Positions 37,477-44,425 of a stretch of 64,000 nucleotides of DNA are shown in pieces. The stretch is taken from NCBI RefSeq assembly GCF_009811655.1, contig NZ_BGJX01000016.1, positions 1 to 64,000 on the forward strand, given 5' to 3'. Under the pieces are notes generated by a model. The model saw nothing but the letters and a program-made list of their open reading frames with translations, ran no database searches and was not told the DNA's origin. Numbering within the stretch: the stretch's first letter is position 1; the number at the start of each line of letters is the position of its first letter. This DNA comes from Methylosinus sp. Ce-a6 (GTDB lineage: Bacteria; Pseudomonadota; Alphaproteobacteria; Rhizobiales; Beijerinckiaceae). The position numbers and the translations under genes were made by a program.

Positions 37477-37618
37477 GCGTCATGCCCGCGCTTGTCGCGG
37501 CCATCCACGCCGAGACGTTGCGATACGCGGGGGAAGAAGCGGCGGCGATGTTCCGCTCGGTTTCATGCTTTCAGGGTCGTCGCGGCGTGGATGGCCGCGA
37601 CAAGCGCGGCCATGACGC
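37477..37618. repeat. 142-bp stem-loop repeat, 36-bp arms
   Basis: Arms 37477-37512 and 37583-37618 are complementary with one mismatch over 36 bases (GCGTCATG at the left end, CATGACGC at the right). A 70-base non-coding centre separates them. The 454-bp gap 37313-37766 contains nothing else I can support; plus-strand frames here merely cross the repeat. It lies between the peptidase gene and the cyclase-like gene. Confidence 0.75.
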
Positions 37619-37766
37619 TTGAAAATTAGCTCGAGTTGGGAGCCCTGCCTGCTCGGCGCGATTCATCGTTTCCGTAGGCCGCGGCTCGGCTTGAAAATGC
37701 GCCAGTTCCCGACATTACTTTCGGACAAGCCAAGATGATGCGCAGGTGCCTCATGTCGACACCGAG

Positions 37767-38639
37767 TTACTCTTTTGATGCTGTTTGCGCGGGTCCAGCG
37801 TGAAAATCGGCGTGGATCTTGTCTCTTATGGCAACGCGCCAGCCTGCATCGGATTTTGCAGCCAGCCATCTCTCTTTTAACCAAGCGTACTTGACAAAAA
37901 TGTTATCATCATTTTTGTACAATTGCAGCCAAGCATCGATTTTTTTATCAAAATGCCGCGCTAATTTATTTGTCATCGCGTTTCCTGTCAGAAAATCAGT
38001 TGAAAAATACTCATCTGCATCCTTTACAACAAATGGCCAGTGTTTCGGCTTCATTAAATCCATTAGTTTCACATCACCATCTAGTTTATGATCAATGATC
38101 ACGCGCGGGTATTTGGCAACCTTGTTTTCGAGATGATACGCGGTATTGATGGCTGGCCCGAACGCGATGGCGCCGGAATGGAACAGCGGACCAACGGTAA
38201 CACCACCGCGAATCGGCAGACCTTCAAACAGCATGGATGTTTGAAATTCGGTCACGAACTGCAGGAGCCGGAAGAGGGCACGCGCATCACTATATGGGAA
38301 GGAGACAATCAGGCTGTCCGAGAACTGAGAAAATTCGTCATGCGAAGGATGATCGACAGTATCCTCCTCTACGTATGATTTCGTCCTTGCAGCAAAGTGC
38401 CAGACTGCGTTCGCCAACTTCATCCGCAGCTCGTGATCGTTTGCGGAACTATCGACAGCCTGACGCCACCCTAGGATATCGAAGAAAGCGACCGCCCGGG
38501 TTTCATAATCGATCGGAGCGCAAGAATCGTAGCTTGAAATCAGGTTCCGATCCCTCGGCGGCAGAGTAGCTTTCGGTCGGAGCATGCGAAGAAGGCTCTT
38601 GAGCATCATCATGGTCCACATAATGTCTTTCGGCCCCAC
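37767..38639 (-). CDS. Class III nucleotidyl-cyclase-like protein (orphan)
   Basis: The protein has 290 residues from a GTG (an ATG six codons in is equally plausible). The core from about 48 to 175 resembles class III cyclases. Asp54 (AFFDILGW) and Asp108 (FSDSLIVSF) match the two metal-binding aspartates, GLPIRGGVTVG (140-150) the glycine turn, and FGPAINTAYHLE the nucleotide/transition-state segment with Asn165. The arginine usually four residues later is His169. The C-terminal 100 residues are unrelated and helical. The gene is AT-richer than its neighbours and looks acquired. Pycsar cyclases of phage defence share this general layout, but no effector gene is adjacent. Confidence 0.6.
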   Translation of the reverse strand: MGPKDIMWTMMMLKSLLRMLRPKATLPPRDRNLISSYDSCAPIDYETRAVAFFDILGWRQAVDSSANDHELRMKLANAVWHFAARTKSYVEEDTVDHPSHDEFSQFSDSLIVSFPYSDARALFRLLQFVTEFQTSMLFEGLPIRGGVTVGPLFHSGAIAFGPAINTAYHLENKVAKYPRVIIDHKLDGDVKLMDLMKPKHWPFVVKDADEYFSTDFLTGNAMTNKLARHFDKKIDAWLQLYKNDDNIFVKYAWLKERWLAAKSDAGWRVAIRDKIHADFHAGPAQTASKE

Positions 38640-38798
38640 CGCCTGTCCAGTGACTAGGTGACGTCGAACTTCTGGGAAATCTCCGACGGGTCATGACCCT
38701 TCCGGCGTCGTCCGCTCTTCCCAATGTCATTTGCGTAGCCTAAGTATTCAGCGCGCTCCGTTCGGGGGCGGTGACCTCACCGATGAGGAGACTTTCGG

Positions 38799-39395
38799 AT
38801 GCGCCTTTCCTTCCGCTGGCCGTCGCTCTTCGCCGCGCTCTTCCTCGCCCTCTCGCTCTCGGGCTGCGGCTACAACACCATCCCGACCCAGGAGGAGGAG
38901 GCCAAGGCCAAATGGGCCGAGGTCGAGGCGCAATATCAGCGCCGCGCCGATCTCATTCCCAATCTCGTCGCCACGGTGCAGGGCTACGCCAAGCAGGAGA
39001 AGGACGTGCTCACGGCGGTGACGGAGGCGCGCGCCCACGCCTCGCAGGCCAAGGTCGACGTCTCGCAGCTCACCGATCCGGAGAAGCTGAAGCAGTTCCA
39101 GGAGGCGCAGGCGCAGCTCTCCGGCGCGCTCGGCCGCCTGCTCGCCGTGAGCGAGGCCTATCCGGACTTGAAGTCGAACGTCAATTTCCTCGCCTTGCAG
39201 TCGCAGCTCGAAGGCACGGAGAACCGCATCAATGTCGCGCGGCGCGACTACATTCAGGCGGCGCGGGAGTTCAACACCTCGCTGCGCACCTTTCCGACGA
39301 TCCTCTGGGCCAAGACCGTCTTCGCCGGAACCAAGCCGCTCGCCGAATTCGCCGCCAGCGCCGGCGCGGAGCAGGCCCCCACGGTGAAGTTCTAA
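38799..39395 (+). CDS. lemA: LemA family lipoprotein
   Basis: The protein has 198 residues. The N-terminus FAALFLALSLSGCGYNTIP is a lipoprotein signal with cysteine at about 25. The LemA motif is clear: YNTIPTQEEEAKAKWAEVEAQYQRRADLIPNLVATVQGYAKQE and the coiled helical body, ending AREFNTSLRTFPT. GAGGAG precedes the ATG. It forms an operon with two TPM-domain genes downstream (15 bp, then overlap), the usual LemA-YgcG arrangement. Its cellular role is unresolved. Confidence 0.92.
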   Translation: MRLSFRWPSLFAALFLALSLSGCGYNTIPTQEEEAKAKWAEVEAQYQRRADLIPNLVATVQGYAKQEKDVLTAVTEARAHASQAKVDVSQLTDPEKLKQFQEAQAQLSGALGRLLAVSEAYPDLKSNVNFLALQSQLEGTENRINVARRDYIQAAREFNTSLRTFPTILWAKTVFAGTKPLAEFAASAGAEQAPTVKF

Positions 39396-39409
39396 AGGAG
39401 TCGCCGGTC

Positions 39410-40255
39410 ATGCAGCCTCTGTCTTCGTGGACTTCGCGTCTGCGTGGCGAAAAAACCACGAAGATGCGAGGGACGCGAAGCCTCGCCTTGCTCGTCTTCC
39501 TCCTCCTGCCGGCGCTCGCTTTCGCGGCGCTCGATTTTCCCGCGCTCACCGGCCGCGTCGTCGACGACGCGCATATCATTCCTCCGGCGGCGCGGCTCGA
39601 TGTCGAGACGAAATCGAAAACGCTCGAGGAGAAATCGGGCATTCAGCTCGTCGTCGCCACCGTGCCCTCGCTGCAGGGAACGGACATAGAGACCTTCGCC
39701 AATGGCCTCTTCCGCTTCTGGAAGCTCGGCGAGGCGAAAGCGAACAATGGCGTCCTGTTCCTCATCGCGCCCAATGAGCGCAAGATGCGCATAGAGGTCG
39801 GCTATGGCCTCGAGGGCACGCTCACCGACGCGCTCTCCAAGATCATCATCGCCACCGCGGTGACGCCGAAATTCAAGGCCGGCGATTTCGGCGCAGGGGT
39901 GGAGCGCGGCGTCGACGGAATCATCGAGGTGCTGAGCGGCGATTCGGCCGAATGGGAGAAGCGCGTCAAAGTGCGCGCCGAACATCAGGAGCCGGGCTTC
40001 GACGAGATCGTGCCCTTCATCGTCCTCGCGCTCTTTCTGTTCGTCTTCTTCTCCATGCTCGCCAACGCCCGCGGCGGCGGGCGGCGCATCTATCGCGGCG
40101 GGCGTGGGCCGATCGTCTATTTTCCGCCCTCCAACGACAGCTGGTCCGGCGGCTCCTCCTGGGGCGGCGGCTCGTCCTGGGGCGGCGATGGCGGCGGCGG
40201 ATTTTCAGGGGGCGGCGGCTCGTCGGGCGGCGGCGGCGCCTCGGGGGATTGGTGA
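39410..40255 (+). CDS. TPM-domain (YgcG-like) protein, membrane-anchored
   Basis: The protein has 281 residues from the ATG ten bases after AAGGAG. The TPM domain spans about 45-175 (ALTGRVVDDAHIIPPAARL, LVVATVPSLQGTDIETFANGLFRFWKLG, NGVLFLIAPNERKMRIEVGYGLEG). One transmembrane helix (VPFIVLALFLFVFFSM) is followed by a glycine/serine-rich tail ending SSGGGGASGDW. The first 18 residues contain an inverted repeat (CTTCGTGG/CCACGAAG); the signal peptide proper begins MRGTRSLALLVFLL. Family function is not settled; TPM proteins are linked to membrane repair and thylakoid assembly in plants. Confidence 0.85.
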   Translation: MQPLSSWTSRLRGEKTTKMRGTRSLALLVFLLLPALAFAALDFPALTGRVVDDAHIIPPAARLDVETKSKTLEEKSGIQLVVATVPSLQGTDIETFANGLFRFWKLGEAKANNGVLFLIAPNERKMRIEVGYGLEGTLTDALSKIIIATAVTPKFKAGDFGAGVERGVDGIIEVLSGDSAEWEKRVKVRAEHQEPGFDEIVPFIVLALFLFVFFSMLANARGGGRRIYRGGRGPIVYFPPSNDSWSGGSSWGGGSSWGGDGGGGFSGGGGSSGGGGASGDW

Positions 40256-40860
40256 TGCCGATTTCGCAGGAGGATCAGGCGCGCATAGCGGCGGCGATCG
40301 CGGCGGCAGAGCGGCGCACGGCGGGGGAGATCGTCTGCGTGCTGGCGCGCCGCTCCTCCGATTACGCCTATGTGCCGCCGCTGCTCGCCGCGCTCGTCGC
40401 GCTCCTTTCGCCCTGGCCGCTGGTGATCTTCACCGAGCTCGGCGTGCGGCTCATTCTCGCCATTCAGATTCTCGTCTTCATCGGCGCGGCGCTCCTGTTC
40501 TCATTGCCGCCGCTGCGGCTCGCGCTGACGCCGCGCTTCGTGAAGCGCGAGCGCGCCCATCGCGCCGCAATCGAGCAATTCTTCACGCGGGGCGTCTCCG
40601 CGACGAAGGACCGCACCGGCGTGCTCATCTTCGTCTCGCTCGGCGAGCGCTATGCGCGCATCGTCGCGGATGAAGGAATAGCGGCGAAAATTCCGGAGGA
40701 GGAGTGGCGCGCGGCGCTCGATCTTCTGCTCGCGAGGGTGCGGGAGGGGCGCGTCGCCGATGGTTTCGTCGACGCGATCGGCGAATGCGCGCGGCTCTTG
40801 TCGAGACATGTGCCGCCCGGCGGCGACGAGGAGCTGCCCGATAGAATTTACGTGATCTGA
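40255..40860 (+). CDS. Second TPM-domain protein
   Basis: The protein has 201 residues; its ATG overlaps the TGA of the previous gene (ATGA type). Features: EDQARIAAAIAAAERRTAGEIVCVLARRSSDYAYVP, two membrane helices (ALVALLSPWPLVIF, LAIQILVFIGAALLFSL), and HRAAIEQFFTRGVSATKDRTGVLIFVSLGERYARIVADEGI. It is the third gene of the lemA operon. The layout is a TPM domain split by a membrane hairpin, common in this operon. Confidence 0.85.
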   Translation: MPISQEDQARIAAAIAAAERRTAGEIVCVLARRSSDYAYVPPLLAALVALLSPWPLVIFTELGVRLILAIQILVFIGAALLFSLPPLRLALTPRFVKRERAHRAAIEQFFTRGVSATKDRTGVLIFVSLGERYARIVADEGIAAKIPEEEWRAALDLLLARVREGRVADGFVDAIGECARLLSRHVPPGGDEELPDRIYVI

Positions 40861-40865
40861 AAAAT

Positions 40866-40890
40866 CCCGGAGGCCTCGCGGCGCTCCGGG
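40866..40890. terminator. Hairpin terminator after the lemA operon
   Basis: CCCGGAG at 40866-40872 pairs with CTCCGGG at 40884-40890 around an 11-base GC-rich loop, six bases past the TGA. It would end the lemA-TPM operon from the left and the small gene at 40913-41014 from the right. No U-tract follows. Confidence 0.55.
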
Positions 40891-40912
40891 AAGTCGCGCG
40901 AGGAGAAAGCTC

Positions 40913-41014
40913 TCAGCCGATCAGCCGGGTGAGCTGGTGAATGACGATGATGAAGAAGCCGAGGGCGCCGACGATTCCGGCGAGAGCCTTGAAGAGTTCC
41001 GCATTGCTGTGCAT
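40913..41014 (-). CDS. 33-residue single-helix membrane microprotein
   Basis: MHSNAELFKALAGIVG, then ALGFFIIVIHQLTRLIG: one hydrophobic helix with a short polar head. The ATG follows GGGAGAAA by about six bases, which makes it more credible than a random short frame. The longer frame upstream begins in unrelated sequence. No function can be assigned. Confidence 0.5.
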   Translation of the reverse strand: MHSNAELFKALAGIVGALGFFIIVIHQLTRLIG

Positions 41015-41420
41015 GACGTTTCTCCCTCTTTCAAATTTTTTTGCGACGGCGCATCCGCCGTCGGGGAGAAGACTGCGCCGCGGGGATGTCGCCGACAATT
41101 GCGCGCCGATGCGGCAGAATGGCGCGGAATTTCACGAGCGATTTGAATTTGCAGCGGGAAGCTCCCCGGCGCGGCGTCGCTACAAATGGTCGCGCCCACG
41201 TAAATGCGAGACGAGTGCGCGATAGCCGCAACTCGACTCCGTCCTTCCGCGCGCCGTTAATGGAATGGCAACCTTCCGCGGAGGGGAAAGCGAAAAGCTT
41301 ATTCCAAGCATTAGCTCGTTTACGTTAATATTCTTACGCGCGCGCCCCGAGTCGCGGGGCGAGCCGCGCGAAAGATCGGCGCCCGACGTTGCGCCGCAGA
41401 GTCGCGTGAGGCAGAAGAGC
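41015..41420. other. Long upstream region, no gene seen
   Basis: 406 bp between the microprotein and the L,D-transpeptidase gene. It contains AT-richer patches near 41295-41335 (AAAGCTTATTCCAAGCATTA with ACGTTAATATTCTTACG), plausibly the promoter zone of the transpeptidase. No RNA gene or credible frame was recognised. Confidence 0.4.
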
Positions 41421-43037
41421 ATGGTGTTGCGAGGCCGTTTCGCTCGTGCGTCTTTCTTGGCGTTTGCAGTCGCTCTCGGTTCGTTCCCGGCCGCGTCGAG
41501 CGTTTGCGCCGCGCCGCCGTTCCGACCGTCGCTCGCCGTCCCGCCGCCGGCGCTCGTCGCGCTGTCGGGGGGCTCCCGGAGTCCCGTGGCGGAGCCGTCC
41601 TCCACGCTGTTCGCGCCCGTGGAGCGATCCGCGGCTCTTTCCATCGTGAATTCGAAGGCGATCGCCGTTGCGCCCGCCGTCGGCGGCCTCGACGTCGCAG
41701 AGGCGCTGATCGGCGAGGAGCAGCGCGCTTTCGCCGCCGCGCTCGACGCCTGGACCGACGCGGCGAAGGGACTAGAGCAGCGCGCGCGCCGCCGGGCCAT
41801 CGCCGCCGACTATGCGCGGCGCGCCTATGCGCCGCTGTGGCGCGAGGGCGCGGATTGGCGCGTCTCGGCGGCCGCCGCCATCGAGCGGCTGAGCCGCGCG
41901 CGCGACGACGGCCTCGATCTGCGCGGCCTCGCCTATCCTTCGGAGGCGAAGCCTTCGGGCGCCACGGATGAGCTCGCGCTGTCGGAAGCCGTCGTCGCCT
42001 ATGCGACGCAGGCGGCCGGCGGGCGTCTCGATCCGCGGCGTCTGTCGCGGCTCATCGGCGCGCATCCCTCGCCGCCGGAGCCGGACGCCGTGCTCGCGAC
42101 GGTCGCCGCCGCCGGGCCGCGCGCCGGCGACGCGCTACAGGACTACAATCCGCCGCACGAGGGCTATCGCGCGCTGCGGGCGAAGCTCGCCGAGCTGCGC
42201 AGCGCCGGCCTGCCCGAGCTCGACAGGCGCTTCGCCGAGGCGGCGCATTCGGTCGCGCATGACGCGCTCTCCCGCGCGCCGGCGCATGACGCGCTCTCCG
42301 GCGCGCCGGCGCGACGCCCCAATGCGCAGGTCGAAGCCGAGATCATCGCCAATATGGAGCGCTGGCGCTGGCTGCCGCGCGAGCTCGGCGAGAGCCGCAT
42401 CGAGGTGAATATTCCCGATTTCGAGCTCGCCGTCGTGCGCGACGGCCAGGTCGCGCATCGCGCTCGCGTCATCGTGGGCAAGGAGGGCACGCCGACGCCG
42501 GTGTTCTCCGACAAGATGCAATTCATCATCGTCAATCCCTATTGGAATGTGCCGCCGTCGATCCTGCGGAAAGAGATGTTGCCCAAATATGGCGGCGACC
42601 TCGGCGCCATCGCCGCGAGCGGCTATGAGGTCTTTTCCCGCAAGGGACAGATTTTCGTGCGGCAGAAGCCGGGTCAATCCAATGCGCTCGGGCGCATCAA
42701 ATTCATGTTCCCGAATGACTTCTCCGTCTATCTGCACGACACGCCCAATCATGGGCTGTTCTCCTCGGCGCATCGCGCCTTGAGCCATGGCTGCGTGCGT
42801 GTCGACCAGCCCTTCCGCCTCGCCGAGGCGGTGCTGGGGCCGGGCAGCGGCTGGCCGGAGGAGCGCGTGCGCAAGCTCGTCGGCGGAACCGAGCGCTACA
42901 TAAGTCTCGCACGTCCGCTGCCGATCCACATCGAATATTTCACCGCTTTCGTCGACGAGAGCGGACGGCTGCAATTGCGCGGCGATCTCTACGGCTATTC
43001 CGCCAAAGTGCGCGCCGCGCTGGGGCTCGAGGGATAG
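41421..43037 (+). CDS. L,D-transpeptidase of the YcbB/LdtD type
   Basis: The protein has 538 residues. A signal peptide (RASFLAFAVALGSFPAASSVCA) precedes a long N-terminal region with scaffold and PG-binding-like parts. The YkuD domain follows from about 350 (PDFELAVVRDGQVAHRARVIVG, NPYWNVPPSILRKEMLPKY, GRIKFMFPNDFSVYLHDTPNHGLF) and ends in the catalytic SHGCVRVDQP with the cysteine. It makes 3-3 crosslinks in murein or attaches proteins to it. A nine-residue tandem repeat (AHDALSRAP, AHDALSGAP) lies near 276-293. The ATG at 41421 was chosen because the longer upstream frame does not look secreted. Confidence 0.92.
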   Translation: MVLRGRFARASFLAFAVALGSFPAASSVCAAPPFRPSLAVPPPALVALSGGSRSPVAEPSSTLFAPVERSAALSIVNSKAIAVAPAVGGLDVAEALIGEEQRAFAAALDAWTDAAKGLEQRARRRAIAADYARRAYAPLWREGADWRVSAAAAIERLSRARDDGLDLRGLAYPSEAKPSGATDELALSEAVVAYATQAAGGRLDPRRLSRLIGAHPSPPEPDAVLATVAAAGPRAGDALQDYNPPHEGYRALRAKLAELRSAGLPELDRRFAEAAHSVAHDALSRAPAHDALSGAPARRPNAQVEAEIIANMERWRWLPRELGESRIEVNIPDFELAVVRDGQVAHRARVIVGKEGTPTPVFSDKMQFIIVNPYWNVPPSILRKEMLPKYGGDLGAIAASGYEVFSRKGQIFVRQKPGQSNALGRIKFMFPNDFSVYLHDTPNHGLFSSAHRALSHGCVRVDQPFRLAEAVLGPGSGWPEERVRKLVGGTERYISLARPLPIHIEYFTAFVDESGRLQLRGDLYGYSAKVRAALGLEG

Positions 43038-43041
43038 CGCT

Positions 43042-43069
43042 GGATTGCGAGCCTGAAGGCTCGCAATCC
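43042..43069. terminator. Palindromic terminator, 13-bp arms
   Basis: GGATTGCGAGCCT (43042-43054) is perfectly complementary to AGGCTCGCAATCC (43057-43069). It separates the L,D-transpeptidase and the efflux outer-membrane gene, which converge. It shares GCGAGCCT-AAGGCTCGC with the palindromes at 10.0 and 22.6 kb. Confidence 0.7.
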
Positions 43070-43072
43070 GCG

Positions 43073-44425
43073 TCACAAGGTCGGCGCGTAGCCGAAGGCT
43101 TGATTGAGGCGCGACAGAGCGACGCCGAGATCGATCGCCGCGCTCGCCCGGGCGCGTTGCGCGTCGAGCTGCAATTGGCGCACGCGATAGAGATCGAAGG
43201 CGTTGATCTCGCCGAGCCGGAAGGAGCGCCGCGCGAGATCGAATTGCTCGTTCGCCACCGCGAGGCGCTTCGCCGCGAGGCCGTCGGCGCGCCTGGCCGC
43301 GGCGACGGCGGCGCGGGCGGCGTTGATCTCGGCGGCGACGAGCCGCTGCGCGCGATCATATTCCGCATTGGCGCGGTCGACCTCCGCCTGCGCTTCGGCG
43401 AGGCGCGGAATGTTGCGGCCGGGCGTCGGCAGCGGAATGCGGAAGCGCACGCCGACTGTGTTGTTGTGCGAGCGGATCGGGTCCTCGACGGCGGGATCGG
43501 TGCCCTGCTCATTGCGGCCGAAGACGGAGATCTCCGGATTGTCGATGAAGCCGGTTTCGACGAGCAGCCTCTGCGTCTGCGATCTGGCGACGGCCGCGAG
43601 CGGCGCGCGCAGCGCCGGATGATCCTCCGGCGGGCGCGCCGGCAGCGGCGCCTCCAGCGTTCCATCCGGCGTCGCGCCGCCGGTCAGCACCTCATAGGCC
43701 GCGCGCGCGGCCTTGGCGGCGGCGTCGGTCTGCGCCACTTCGGTCTCGGCGGCGAGCGTCTCGTTGCGGGCGAGCAATTCGTCCTGCGCGGCGTTCTCGC
43801 CGAGCTCGACGCGCCGCTTCATGTCATTGCCGATGTCGCGCGCCGTCGCCAGACGATCGCGCGCGACGGCGGCGTCCTTCGCCGTGCGCTGCGCCGTCCA
43901 CCAGGCGTCGCGCACCAGCGCCGCGACGTCGAGGCGCCGGAGCGCCAGGCGCTCGTCGAGCTCGGCGACGCCGGCGGTGACATTGAGCTCATAGGCCTCG
44001 CGCTCGCCGGGCAGCCAGATCGGCATGCCGATCTCGAGCTCCGATTCGCGATAGCCCTGCACATTGCCCTTCACCCGCTCCTGCCGCGAGCCGCCGAAAA
44101 ACGGCGAGCGAGGCGTGAAGGAATTGGCTTGCGCGTAGCGCGCCGCCACCGCGCGGCGCTGCGCCTCCAGAGCGGCGCTCTGCGCGTCTATGCCGATCGC
44201 CTGATCGAGATGGCGCGCCAGCACGAGGCCGAAGGGTTTTCCCGGCGGCTTCGCCTTGGGCGCTAGCGGCTTCGCCTTGGGCTTTTGTTTCGGCCTTTCC
44301 GCCGCATCGGCGCCGGAAGGCATGGCCGTGAGCCGCGCCTTCGGCTCCGCGGCCGCGCTCGTGGCCGAGAGAAGGACGAGCAGAAGGGAAAGGAGCGAAC
44401 GAGCGCCGCCGCGCAGAGTTCTCAT
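43073..44425 (-). CDS. TolC-family outer-membrane channel of an RND metal efflux system
   Basis: The protein has 450 residues. A signal peptide (SLLSLLLVLLSATSAAA) is followed by two outer-membrane efflux protein repeats typical of CzcC-like channels (LELDAQSAALEAQRRAVAARYAQANSF-like DAQSAALEAQRRAVAARYAQ; GENAAQDELLARNETLAAETEV; VDRANAEYDRAQRLVAAEINAA; GEINAFDLYRVRQLQLDAQ). Its start overlaps the stop of the pump gene by four bases (44422-44425), so it is the last gene of the adaptor-pump-channel operon. It would form the exit duct for metal ions or drugs. Confidence 0.88.
   Translation of the reverse strand: MRTLRGGARSLLSLLLVLLSATSAAAEPKARLTAMPSGADAAERPKQKPKAKPLAPKAKPPGKPFGLVLARHLDQAIGIDAQSAALEAQRRAVAARYAQANSFTPRSPFFGGSRQERVKGNVQGYRESELEIGMPIWLPGEREAYELNVTAGVAELDERLALRRLDVAALVRDAWWTAQRTAKDAAVARDRLATARDIGNDMKRRVELGENAAQDELLARNETLAAETEVAQTDAAAKAARAAYEVLTGGATPDGTLEAPLPARPPEDHPALRAPLAAVARSQTQRLLVETGFIDNPEISVFGRNEQGTDPAVEDPIRSHNNTVGVRFRIPLPTPGRNIPRLAEAQAEVDRANAEYDRAQRLVAAEINAARAAVAAARRADGLAAKRLAVANEQFDLARRSFRLGEINAFDLYRVRQLQLDAQRARASAAIDLGVALSRLNQAFGYAPTL

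Noticed and set aside
37398..37629. Small frames over the 142-bp stem-loop
   Set aside because: They are produced by the repeat sequence and lack ribosome sites.
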